43,618 nt of DNA from NCBI GenBank assembly GCA_037447655.1, contig JBBHKE010000060.1:64001-107618 (forward strand). Reading direction: 5' to 3'. Source of the DNA: Zygnema cylindricum. Lineage: Eukaryota > Streptophyta > Zygnematophyceae > Zygnematales > Zygnemataceae. The position numbers and the translations under genes are program-made. Below the pieces are notes generated by a model that saw nothing but the letters and a program-made list of their open reading frames with translations, made no database searches and had not been told where the DNA came from. This document shows, piece after piece, positions 11,213-22,559 of this stretch. How positions within the stretch are numbered: position 1 is the first letter of the stretch; each line of letters starts with the position of its first letter.

Positions 11213-13033
11213 GTTGTGCATACAAGGTTTTGAGTGCATATACTTAAGCAACGATTGCGTTTAATTAGAGGCTTTGAGGAATTTTGTATATCCAGTATCT
11301 AGAAAAGGTTTAGGTTGAGTATTTCAATAATCGACCTGTGAGACGGTTTCGTTAATTCCGGAAGTCCAATCTCAAGGATATCAAATTGTAGAATTTGAAC
11401 AGGTAAAAATTTGATAATAATTGCATGTTAAGATCTAGGACCAAGGACCATACAGTCGGCTCGTATGTTCACTAAATTATTGAATACAGTTTGAACTTAT
11501 ATACTCAATTGTAAACTTATAATGTTTGTTAAATTTGCTGACATTTTTCTCGCGATTCTGTGCAAAATTCAAACGATACAAAGTTTGAGAGTTAAGACAG
11601 ATTGAAATATGAAAACATTGAAGTATTAGACTAAATGCTAAGTTCTGGAAGCAAAGATCTTTCCACATGTTAGCTGAATGTTCCTGATTGTGAGAAGTGA
11701 GAAGATCTCATACTTCACTATGATTCGTACATCATAAACTATGGGAGCCAAGAAAGTCAAAAAAGCCAAAAGATAAGTTCTTTACCAGAAAAGAAGTTTA
11801 TTTTTTGCATATGGTGTAAAGCATCACAAGAAAACTATCCTTTAGGTTACGGGACTCTTTCTGTATTCAACTACCACCTGTTAAGTGATCATTGCAGCAT
11901 GTGTCAAAAAGAGTGTACAATAAATACTACGCTTTGTCATCAACCAGTTAAAAGTTAACGGAGTAGAGGAGGCATTAACATGCTTTCAGTCTTTCAGTGC
12001 ATCCCTAACGATTTGTTTTGACTGACTAAGGAGTGATTTCTTTCCTATTTTGACCAGCTGGTTTCATCCTCTCAAACTCCCATCTTGCAGGCTCAATCAG
12101 GAGATGACACGTGTATGCCCTTCGCATGGTTTTTTGCCATAACTCTTTTGTCATATCTACAAGATCTTGGATGGAAGGTGAATGAAAAAAAACCAAAAGC
12201 TCCACTACAAAAAAATGCACAGTCATTACCAGAAAAAAATGTCAAAAACTTATGTTTCTCTGATGGTCTACTGCCGCGCTACTTGCTTCATAAATGTTTG
12301 CCTATGCAAAACCACCTTCATCTTCTTGCTTTGATTATAATTGATTGAAACTCTCTTCACTTTAAGACTCGTCTTTCCCATATCCAAAAAACCTGTCAGA
12401 TCTAACTAAACTACAGGTTAAAATCTCATCGCTATTAAAATGAATACTCCAAATTACTGCGTCATTTTTTCTGATCCAAAATCATACCTTCATGTTGATA
12501 ACACTGCTGAAGCGATCCATACCGAGCGACACAATAAATGCAATTTAGTGTAGCTAATACTAAAACATAAAATTCGCTTTACTACTCGTAATTCACGAAC
12601 TCCAATAGCAGTATAGCTTCCGTATCTCTGCAACAAAGGGTGACCGAACAAAACAACAGCCTTCACCAGCTCTTGCTTAAGAACTGGCTTGTGAATCAGC
12701 TCAACTTTGTAAGAAACAACCCTCGATACAAAACCGTAACCGCATTTTCCAATGAAAAATTATTCCTATTTCACTTACAATCCACTACCAAGTCAAAAAA
12801 AAAACAATCCTTCTAAAAAAACCTACATGCTAAGGGTAACATGGCAGCAGCCCTAATTGACAGCAGCGCAACTGAGCAACCGTGCACACTATGATACACC
12901 AATGGGATCCTAATGCTGATGATTCCTACGAAAACAACAGGCCTCCTTACGCCCTGTTTTTCCCTTTCCTCCCTTAGGATAGGGCATTATTATCTTATTC
13001 AAACACTGCTCCCGCAGGGAAGATGCCAATACA
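11213..13033. other. 3' flank of the GH28 gene, no other gene recognised
   Basis: AT-rich sequence with only short frames. It includes the unread 3' untranslated region of the GH28 gene on the minus strand. No tRNA, domain or long repeat was seen. Confidence 0.5.
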
Positions 13034-16000
13034 CTACATGAACTTGCTATCTAAACTTTGCTCCCTGCTGATGTGACGCAGCAGAGCTGAAGCATTTTTT
13101 TGCCTTAACTGAGGGCAGGGTTCAGGAGTCACATCTTTTGCACACCCTGCAACATAGGTGCACTCAAACCCTAAACCACCGGGTCGCAGTTTTAAAGTGA
13201 CATTGGAAAGCACTATGTCTGCGAATGGCGATTTTGCAAATCCATCAAGCTCACCGGCTCTCCAGATGCCAGTTCCTTCGATGTCCTTAATTGAGAGGCC
13301 TTGCACTACAGGCCAAGCGTCCACATCATATCCAGGATCGGGATGCTGATCAATATCAGTCACAAATTGGATTGCTGTGCTAACATTTTTCAATGTGACA
13401 TTGCTGATATTCACACCACTGATATAACCTCCTCGTCCCTGTGACGTTTTTATGAGAATTCCAACCTTCGACTCGAATATGAGAGCATCGACTAGAGTGA
13501 TGGCTTCAACACCGCCCGACATTTCACTTCCAATTGCAAAACCAGCACTGACAGCACTGCGTGCCACAACGTTTCGAATGAAAATATTGCTGCTAGGCAT
13601 GTTATACGAGATTCCATATTGATCCCATCCACTCTTGATAGAAATGGCGTCACTTCCCGTGCTGATGGATACACTCTCGATGAGAACTTCAGAGCAAGAG
13701 TCTGTCACACCATGCAATAGTAAAAAATCAGGGATGCACAGTAAAACACTTTAATAGTCCGATAAATAAATAAAACCAATACACGGCCTCGACATTTATT
13801 TGATACAGAAGAATCTGTTCGAATGAAAAACATTCACAACCTGCAACCGCAGAACAACAATACTGAAGAGGGAGGGGAAGAAAGGGCAAGGAGAAGCCAG
13901 CTTACCAGGGTCTATGCCATCAACATTTGGTGAATCGTCCGGGGCAAAAATGGTCACATTCGTGATCAAAACTTCCCTACATCATCATGAAAATCAGAAT
14001 ACTTTAGTTAAAACACACCATGACAAACGCCAGTTCTAAGGAACTCTAATGGACTTCTCTTTGTTTCTTAGGTGAGCATTAAATTACTTGTACAGAAAAC
14101 CTCGTTTGTGTGCCATAAATTTCTAGATCAATAATTAAAAACATTTGCACTGTCGTGCTAATGTTAGTAATAGACTTATACCATAATTTTCAAACAGCTA
14201 TCCAAAATGAAAAAACAATGTCAAAAAAACAGAGATAACTTGTGAGAATGAGCTGTGGTATATTTAAGACCGTTTCCAATGATGCATGTACTTGTTCCCA
14301 GTTCACTGATTGGTTCCGCAAGTGGGCTAGGAGAGACCATACCTGCAATATGTCGGATGGAAAGTCCAAAAAGGAGAATTGATAAGAGTAATATTGGCCA
14401 AAACCAGGCCTTTAGTCCATAGGACTTCTATTAGACTTCCGCGGGTGTATTTCAGTGTGTCATTCAGAGCCATATTCCACCAGAGTAAGCCTTGCCCATC
14501 GATTGTACCATTTTCACCTGCAATTTAAAACGTTCCCCCTGTTGAACACCAGGCAGCAGCCTTCCAACGGAAACAAACTAGGTTGTGTTGGGAACAATTA
14601 CAGCTTAGACTGAATTGAGCAAATGCAGCAACAAAAAAAGTCTTTTGCTTCATATATCTCTACTTGTACAAGACATGGAGCAATAGGGTACATGGCCGAA
14701 CTAACTATCACTTATAGTTGCAATATGATTGCTAGTAGTGGGATAAAACCATGATAATTTGCATACCCAGACAATCCCATATGGACTTAGGGAGGTTGTC
14801 ACCAGAGCTAAAAAGCATGATAATGCCATCTTCAATACCTGTGATAACAACGTCTTCCAAATGCTGTCCATACAGCAAACTGCTATGACGTGGGCCTGGA
14901 CGCTCACGACCCCGACCATAAGATGGAAGGGGTGCAATAACTGGCCACTTGGTTGTACTCTGAACAGCACAACAAATACAGACAAAAAGTAAAACAAGGT
15001 TAGCCGCTCTCCATAGTGATATCAAAAAGCAAAAGCAGAAGCAGACAAGCTTGAGCTCAAGCTCATGCTTTCATGAGTTATTAAAAAGCAAACACTTTCA
15101 GCCCAAATAATTTTAGAAAAAAAACTTCATTCCCCAATGACAAAGCAGACGAACACCATAGTCAGTCACTGGTAACGCTACAATCACTATGCATGTTATC
15201 CACTCCCGGGTCAGAGTATCACACCATCACCTTATAGTTCTTAAAACTGATACAGATAAAAACTCCACCTTTGGTGAAATTATGAAGCTGAAGCATCCCT
15301 GTTCAAAAACAAGCACATGCATTTCCAAAAACACCTTAATCCACTCAAAACAACAATTTACTGTTCTAGACTGCACTTGCTGCAATGCCAAATTAACTTT
15401 TTAGCGTGAACAGCTTAAAGGATGCAAGAAATCAAGCTGCATTCTATCACTGTGCATCTCGTATATACTATATTGGCTGCCTAACACTGACAGCTGGCTA
15501 TTGGCCAACGTTCCGAGGATTTATTCAGTGTCAAAAAGGACTCCAAAGTGCACGACTCCAATGCACCAGTCAACTGTGCCCAGTTAGAAGTCATCCTGAC
15601 AAAAATTTGTGAATGGACATAAATAAACATTAGTGCTACGGCAATACACGTCAAAAACAATATCGTGAACGGAATGCATGTACTGTCATTCAGAGTCAAC
15701 ACTAAAAGCCATAACAAAAAGTAATCGCTGTAGGATCAGGTTGATCAGCAATTGTAGCAATTCATCTCATACTGATGTTGTGGCTAATCAATTGAATTAT
15801 TGTGAGTAGAGACATCAGAAAAAGGATGTCAACTTTAACAAACACCCTTTAGTCAATATTAGACAAAAACAAAAAGCAAAATGAATGCACCCAGTCAGCC
15901 TTCACATGCTCTGACATCATTCAGAATGAACTGAGACATTTTCCAAATAAATCAATCATGCATATCTTAAATTCTCAAAAAAGCCTGACACAGCTCTTCA

Positions 16001-17370
16001 GCTACCAATCCCTGACAGAAAACCCCTAATCATCGAAATCTCGCTAATAGACTGGACAGGCCAGCTCATAAAAAATATTTAGCTGCAAAGCTGCCATATG
16101 TAGCTCTCGCAGCTTATAGCTCCTCGTTTTACATGGACAACTTGAAGCCTCCGTTTCTCTATTAAACTGCCATGTTAAGGAAAAGAAGGGGCAGAGAAAA
16201 AAGTGACACGGAAAGAGGAAGATGGACAGAGTCATAGGGAAAGGGCAGGGAAATGAGGCGGAGACAAAGGAGGTAGCAACACACAAATAAAAACAAGAAA
16301 CACCACTGTCCCCTAAGGACAACAATCCAGGTAAGAAAACTTCAAGCAGTCAACACTTAAACAAGCAATACAGGACCAACATGCAGGATAAATGAAAGCA
16401 GCAACCTCCCCAAAAGAGAATGGGGTGTGCACATAACATTGACTAGGTGTTCAAAAGTGAACATTAGGTCTATATACTGAGTGAAGGTACGCATAAAGGA
16501 GGACCCAAGAAAGTCGCAGAAAGACGTGGCATAATGCTGCTCCCTGAAGGAGGTAAGTGAACTGCAGGCAACTTTCCCAAAAGGACAGCGTAAATGAAAC
16601 CAATTGAGCTTGGACTATGGAGGAAAAAAGAAAAGAGGATATAAAAAGAACCGAATTTGATTGCAAATGGGAAAATCTAGACAGCCACAGGAAAACACAC
16701 GGCAAAAAATGGCTTTTAATATTGTTCCTTTGACAAGCCATGAGGGTAAAAATGATAGATATGTGAAAAAGACAGATACAACAAAAATAACAAAGATAAA
16801 AGAGGAAAACAACAAGAATGACGAGAACGGTCCTCACAATAAGAGGTAGCAAGTTAAAAGTTTTACCAGGCTCCCTAGAATTACTGCGTCTCTTGCAAGA
16901 TACAAAGTCATGTTGCTAGTTAGGTTGAAGCTCCCGGTCACAAAACGACCAGGGGGGATGTACAACTGTCCTCCACCCTTATCAGCCACTCCGCTGACTG
17001 CATAAAGAGCATTCTGAAAAACTCTCGTGTTGTCTGTGATGCCATCTCCAATAGCCCCAAAATCTGACAGATCAAATACGTGCTGCCGTTTTACGAGGGA
17101 CCTCAGTTTCAGTTTCCGTTCCAGTTTCGTTATCCAGCCAGTTTCAGTTACCCGTTTCCCGTCATGTCTGGGACTTGGAAAATCTGGCAAATCAAAATGT
17201 GAAGAAGAAGAAGAAAAAGAAGAAGGAATAGAAGAGCAGTATCCTGCTGGAATATAGCTGCTGCTAATAATTACACTAATAAAAATAGATAATCTCGGAG
17301 TCGACTGCATCAACATCAAAAACGGGAGAAATAGAAAACGCCTCCCAGCTTTGTCCTTCATTGCAACCAC
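13034..17370 (-). CDS. Glycoside hydrolase family 28 (polygalacturonase-like) protein
   Basis: Spliced model on the minus strand: exons 17370-16867, 14959-14839, 14517-14343, 13976-13906 and 13701-13034, with GT..AG junctions in matching phase, giving 512 residues. The N-terminus has a hydrophobic stretch (FLFLPFLMLMQS, then IFISVIISS) consistent with a signal peptide or membrane anchor, so the product probably enters the secretory pathway. The beta-helix domain begins near VFDLSDFGAIGDGITDN and continues with WPVIAPLPSYGRG, GENGTIDGQG and NVDGID (284-289). Known: GH28 enzymes hydrolyse pectic galacturonan through three aspartates. Here D286 (motif I) and D308 are present, but motif II reads STGSDAISIK, with serine 307 where the family has aspartate. 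The usual GHG of motif III reads GFAIGSE and the Arg of RIK is Leu (LIK). The last two changes also mark the non-classical plant subfamily; the serine is less expected. Intron 1 (14960-16866) is the longest. Start alternatives at Met4 would barely change the product. Confidence 0.92.
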
Positions 17371-18127
17371 GAAACAACCAGAGATGTAACTTGACTGTGG
17401 TTATCGTACAACAGAAATGTCCAGTTGGTAAATTGCCTTCTCACGGTTTCAATAAGATTACGCGAAAGAAGTACAAGTTCCAAAAGTTACCTTGACAACC
17501 TACGAAAACAGTTTCTCTCTCTCATACGCTAATGTCTCCCTCCCTCTCAAAGATGAGAGCAGAAGGGGGGGGCGCCCCCCACAGTGAGCACGGCCCTCGG
17601 AACCTTTCCCCCTCTCTGCCCCTGCCTGCGCCTGCCAGCAAACCGTACATGTTCGTACAGTTCGTACAATTTCAAGGAGGACTGTACAAGGAGGAGCAGA
17701 AAGTACGGAGGAGCGAAAGGCCTCCGATCGTCGTCGGACGGCTGCCAGTGATCGGTCTGAGCGTCAGACGGCTGACTGTACTTATCCGTACTCTGGCATC
17801 CAGAGTACGTCGCATAGATTCGCCTGTCAATTCTGCAGCGGCATTTTGTGGAATTTGAAATGGCTAGGTGATCGATGAGAGGCGTGCTGAATATAATGGA
17901 GATGCCGCCGACCAATCATATGCAACTCGATGATAACTGATTCAGACGGTAGGTATGGATGCGGTCTGAAAATCGGAAGCATGTTGAAGCCCGTTACGTG
18001 TTATCGGTCTCCAATAGGCCGGTAGGCGGTCTACTGGCTACTGCACAGGCCATTGCAGTTCTGTACTTTCTGTACCTGACTGTATCACCACGCCAGTTTG
18101 GGACGAAGCTGAAGCAAACCGAACTGT
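17371..18127. other. 5' flank of the GH28 gene
   Basis: Presumed promoter region for the minus-strand GH28 gene; I cannot place a clear TATA box. From about 17570 to 17720 the DNA is markedly richer in G and C than its surroundings, and includes a GGGGGGCGCCCCCC palindrome near 17573. Frames on both strands here look like by-products of composition. Confidence 0.4.
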
Positions 18128-18623
18128 ACAGTACACCATGAATCGTTATTAGTAGTGTTGGGTATCGGGTAAATTCATATCGCGATAATTTCGATATTCG
18201 ATATATCGAATATCGATCTAGCAGAATCTTCGATATATCGTACCGAGACTAACATAAACCATCGCGATATATATATATATCGCGATATATAGTATCTTTT
18301 AAATTAAATATTTTATATTTTAATATAATATGCCATTTTAGCGAAAAAACAAATTGTCTGATACGCCACGTACGACGTGATTTTCGTTCCGTGACTTAAA
18401 AGTAGACGCCGCAAAATGTAACCGACAAAAAAGTACAAATTTTGTAATTCATATAAGGGTAACCTTCCATCAGGCGTTCCCAGTAATCGTACGAACACGT
18501 TTACTGGGAGTAAAATTTGTAGCACCCTTCCATCAGGTCGTGCCAGTGAATGAGGTGTTAGATTGCGATTGGTACCACGATTCAAGGTGTACTGTACAGA
18601 TTACCAAACCGAACTGTACTGTA

Positions 18624-18827
18624 CAGTACACCGTGAATCGTTATTAGCCTTATGTACGCTATATCGGCACCCCAAAATTTTGACATTGATACCTTAAATA
18701 GAATAAAGTACACTATTTAAGGACGTGGACCATAATCTGCCACGTCTCCTAGCACTAAATTAGAATGAATGACGCTATTTTTTTCTTTACACTAATAATT
18801 TCTATACGCTAATAACGATTCAAGGTG
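18624..18827. mobile_element. MITE, about 0.2 kb, interrupted at its right end
   Basis: The left end CAGTACACCGTGAATCG is matched by CTAATAACGATTCAAGGTG on the right, where the hAT-like terminus TAGTGTTGGG cuts in at 18828. The interior holds ACACTATTTAAGGACGTGGA, shared with 11025-11212. It lies inside the hAT-like stack. Confidence 0.7.
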
Positions 18828-19109
18828 TAGTGTTGGGTATCGAGGACCCATTGCCGATATTCGATATATATCGAATTTCAAGTACCCGATAATCGATATA
18901 TCGCTTCGATATATCGAATTTAAAATTATCGCGATAAATCGCCGATATATCGCCAATATATCGTATCGTCGATAAATCGAAGCTAAAATAAAATAAAATC
19001 CCACAGGTTTTCAAAGTCTCGTGACTTCGGACAAAGTGACTGTAAAATCTTTGCCGGAAAGAAATACGGTTTTTTCCTGAAAGTCAGCAGAGTGAAGGAG
19101 ATCTCTGAG

Positions 19110-19355
19110 GTACATTGACGAGGTACACTTGTGAAGTACACGTACATCATACGCAAGTACGATTTTCCAGACGAAAAAGGTCGGTTTCCAGATATTCGAT
19201 GATTTTTTAGATTTGGTAGTCAGCTTACGTGAAACCACTCATATCAAAACACGTATGTAAAAATTTTTGACAAAAGATACGCGATGTACCCGAGACCTCT
19301 GTAATACATAAATTTTGCTGTCCATACTATTACAGAGACCTCCTCGTGTAACCAT
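19110..19355 (+). repeat. Dispersed repeat, copy C
   Basis: The order GAAGTACACG..ACGCAAGTACG, ACCACTC..ATCAAAACACGTATGT and CTGTAATACATAAATTTTG, ending in GTAACCATACCCC, matches 41385-41640 in the same orientation and 37731-38009 inverted. The common end near GTAACCATACCC is probably a transposon terminus. Confidence 0.7.
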
Positions 19356-19675
19356 ACCCCAAATAATTAATTATTAGAATTTCAGAATTAGTACTTTTTT
19401 GTCAGTTACATTTTGCGGCGTCTACCTTTAAGTCACGGAACGAAAATCACGGCGTACGTGGCGTATTAGACAATTTGACTTTTTCGCTAAAATAACATAT
19501 TATATAAAAAAATAAAAATAAAATATTTAAAAAATACTATATATCGCGATATATATCGCGATGGTTTATGTTGGTCTCGGTACGATATATCGAGGATCCT
19601 CCTCGATCGATATTCGATATATCGAATATCGAGATTATCGCGATATGAATCTACCCGATTCCCAACACTACTGTA

Positions 19676-20235
19676 CAGTACACCGTGAATCGCTATTAGC
19701 CTTATGTACTCTATATCAGCACCCCTAAATTTTGACATTGATACCTGAAATAAAAATACTGAAATCTAATTTTCCCTTGACGTTAATTACGGTTCTTGTA
19801 AATTAGCGTTAACGGTCATACCGTACTTATTTCATGAATAGTGTAGTGTACGGACCGTGTCTGTTCATACATCAATGTACTTCAATACCGAAAATCGTAC
19901 AGAAATGGTAGTTAACTTATGTCGGTTGCATACAGAAATGCGCTTAGAATAAACGTGGAGTCGAGTTTGCGACAAACGCGTTCGCAAACCCAAATTATAA
20001 TTATGGATTAATAATAATAAAAGGACGCAACGCTGTACGGATTGTCAAATTTTGTACTTTTACCTATTTTACTGTTTATATAGTGACGGCAGATCTTGTG
20101 CACCTAAATCAGCGTTAAAGAGAAATTACAATTAAACATTTTTTTTTAATGCAATACCTAAATTAGTATCGATAACACTAATTAATTATTGACACTAATA
20201 ATTTCTAAACGCTAATAACGATTCACGGTGTACTG
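19676..20235. mobile_element. MITE, 560 bp, long form of the CACCGTGAATCG family
   Basis: It starts CAGTACACCGTGAATCGC and ends CGATTCACGGTGTACTG, with inverted ends. The left 60 bases (TATATCAGCACCCC, AATTTTGACATTGATACCT) match the left part of the element at 18624, and the right end (ACACTAATAATTTCTA) matches its right part. The two are therefore long and short forms of one family. No coding frame. Confidence 0.75.
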
Positions 20236-20431
20236 CCCGGCTTGGTTAGGCCCAAAATGGAACCAAACCGAATCGGTCGGGGTGCTACAAATATGTGGTT
20301 TTGTACGATTGTATAACGGTATATCAGGTACGATGGGGTTAAAACTGTTAATATTTCTGCGTCCATTTTCAGCTAAAGACCAAAAAGTCAAACATAGTCA
20401 AAGTGACGTGTGAATGAATCAACCGGAGTCT

Positions 20432-20887
20432 TGTTAGTTATATGTATGGTTGATAGACGTGAAGGTACATATACCTAGACGTCAAGTTTTGATGAAACAT
20501 AGCCGTTTAAGTGTACTGTACGGCAAGTTTAAGTGTCGCAAATTTTGAGTATGTGTCACGTAGTGAATTGTGACCATTGATATGATTACGTAGGTCACAA
20601 GTTAGGATTCTAATCCTTTACATGGAACACAAGAAACGTAGGACCTACGTCACCTACACATAAAAATGTACTTATGCTCACATTGAAAATTAATCATCAA
20701 TCTACTGAATGATTCTCTCCACATTTACCCTGCCGCTATTTTTGCACTAAGTGCTTATTTTGTCGCATAATCTATCTTCTTTCTTGTTCAGTAATTAAGC
20801 CTTGCTTTCTCATATAGAGAATTGTTTTCCTTAGCTTCATGTCTTGTAATTGGTCAATCTTATGACCACTTTTTCAGAATCTCAACA
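20432..20887 (+). mobile_element. Probable 5' LTR of the older Copia element
   Basis: The right end is fixed by CTCAACA directly before a primer-binding-site match at 20888. The left end at TGTTAGTT (20432) is a guess, based on a TG start with termini complementary to the right end. No second LTR is left in the window for comparison. Confidence 0.45.
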
Positions 20888-21557
20888 TGGTATCGGAGCT
20901 TTAGGTAAAATTACAGACATCCAAAAATTTAATGGTAGTAATTATTTACTATGGAAAGCTAAGATGACCCGAATTCTAAAATTTAAGAATTACTGGGTAT
21001 TGTAGCAAGCACTGAACTGAAACCTACTGAAGCTCTAGCGGCAGCAGGATATGATAGAAGGGAAGAAGAGGCAGCGACATTAATTTTTGTAGCAATGGAA
21101 GATAGTCAACTTTTACACATAGTAGAATTGGAAAAACCTAAGGCTATGTGGTTTAAATTAAGGACTATACACGAGCGTACTAATCCGTCCAATATTATGC
21201 AATTAAAAAAACAAATTGTTGGACTTTAGTATGGAGAGTGAAGATACTATGGAAACTCATATAAATAAGCTGAAAGAGTTTAAATTACAGCTAGCCACAG
21301 TTGGCACAACACTGAATGATGATGATTTGATCCTTACACTGTTTAGGTCTTTACCATCACAAAATGCTATGATGATCACGACTTTAAAAAGTCAACCTAC
21401 TGTAGGCTTTGATGCAGTATGTCAGCATTTCGTTCAGGAAGAAGTTGAAGTTAAAAGAAAGGAGGAAAAAGAGTCAGATACAGCTCTTTATGCCAAAGGC
21501 AAACACTCAGTAAAGAGTACTGAGTTAGTAACTGCTTATGCTATATGTGGAAAAACT
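20862..21557 (+). pseudogene. gag: Copia gag fragment (UBN2-type), frameshifted and interrupted
   Basis: An ATG at 20862, upstream of the primer site, is in frame with IQKFNGSNYLLWKAKMTRIL, a typical Copia Gag start. Near 20995 the frame shifts (ASTELKPTEALAAAGY continues in the next frame), and it shifts back near 21225, where METHINKLKEFKLQLATVG continues. The fragment ends in AICGKT, the first half of the zinc knuckle CxxCGKxGH, exactly where the LTR of a second element begins (21558). The rest of the element was not found on the far side of that insertion. Confidence 0.85.
20888..20899 (+). promoter_or_regulatory. Primer binding site, tRNA-iMet 3' end type
   Basis: TGGTATCGGAGC differs by one base from the standard plant Copia primer site (TGGTATCAGAGC), which is complementary to the 3' end of initiator tRNA-Met. 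It follows directly after the LTR-like end CTCAACA. Confidence 0.7.
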
Positions 21558-22559
21558 TGTTGTAATTTATAAATCTTTATTTCAGTTTATAGGGGTAAAA
21601 ATAACTTAGGATATATTTCCTAGTAATACTTACCTTAATTAGTGTTATAGTAGCAAAAGGTACAGTAGAGTGTATTGTACTTTTGCAGGGACACGTGTTG
21701 GCGAAAGAACGTATGCAGGTTTTTCGGAGAAGCGTCGACAGTCAAGCATACGTGTCAAAAAGTTGACGATGCGATTCACATGATCGGACGAACGGGATCT
21801 GTCCGAGTATTCCGGAAACATATGGTACAACTCGATGGTACCATCGTCAATCGAATCTGTTCCAACGGACGCGATTCACTTGGGACCACAAGCGTGATTC
21901 ACGAGGGACCACAAACGTGATTCGTGTGGGACCACTAGTGACGAAGCACTCAGGTGGTTCGTACTACACGACCACATTCGGTTGTACTTTAGCGGTCACC
22001 GCTGACTAAGCATTTGGAACGTTTTGTGTACGGTTCAATTTCTGTAAATATTTGAATAACATTAGTTTGTCGTTTAGTGTGATATAAAATAGTGTTCTAT
22101 TAATCAGGTTTTTAGAGAATAGTAATTAGGGTTTTTGAGGTACAGTGACGTACGGGTAGGATGCTTTGTCGTTAGTCAGGATAATAACCGTAGTAACGGT
22201 TACCCGAATTAGTGTAGACTAGTAGATACACAATGTGAGTATATAAATTAGGACTTAGCCAATTTTGTAGTATCCAGTTTTGGGAATATGATTTTCTAAG
22301 GGCAGTTTTTGGGAAACTTCTAGACATCATATCTTATGGTTTACTAAGTCATTTGGGCTGCAATTTTGGGAATTTTTAGTTTATTGTATTGTGTATCACT
22401 CCGTCAAATTTGTAACATATTGGGGTTTTGAGTCATATTTTGTGTCAGTTCAAAGTTGGCTGTTGAGTAGGTACTTTGATAGTTTCTGCTGTTTTTCATG
22501 TCTACTTCTACTACTACTACTACTGGTTCTCCGCCTGCAACAGTAGTTGTAGAACAACA
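21558..22559 (+). repeat. 5' LTR of the Copia element
   Basis: 1002 bp, TGTTGTAATT...GAACAACA. A TATA box (TATAAA, 22242-22247) lies about 320 bp before the LTR end and is also kept in the 3' LTR. Unusually, the gag start codon (22498) is inside the LTR. Confidence 0.9.

Larger units (their letters stand above)
18153..19670. mobile_element. hAT-like foldback element with nested insertions
   Basis: The left end TAGTGTTGGGTATCGGGT (18153) and right end ACCCGATTCCCAACACTA (ending 19670) are inverted copies. The arms stay complementary for about 290 bp (18153-18440 against 19380-19670), including dense CGATATATCG palindromes and the GACGCCGCAAAATGTAAC block. A second left end, TAGTGTTGGGTATCGAGG, begins at 18828, so at least two related elements are stacked. 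TAGTGTTGGG termini are typical of hAT elements. No transposase frame was seen. The 8-bp flanks (GTTATTAG, TCAAGGTG, CTGTACAG) do not match, so the original insertion has been rearranged. Confidence 0.7.

Noticed and set aside
17532-17915. Frames on both strands upstream of the GH28 gene
   Set aside because: They come from a GC-rich patch in a probable promoter region and have no recognisable domain.
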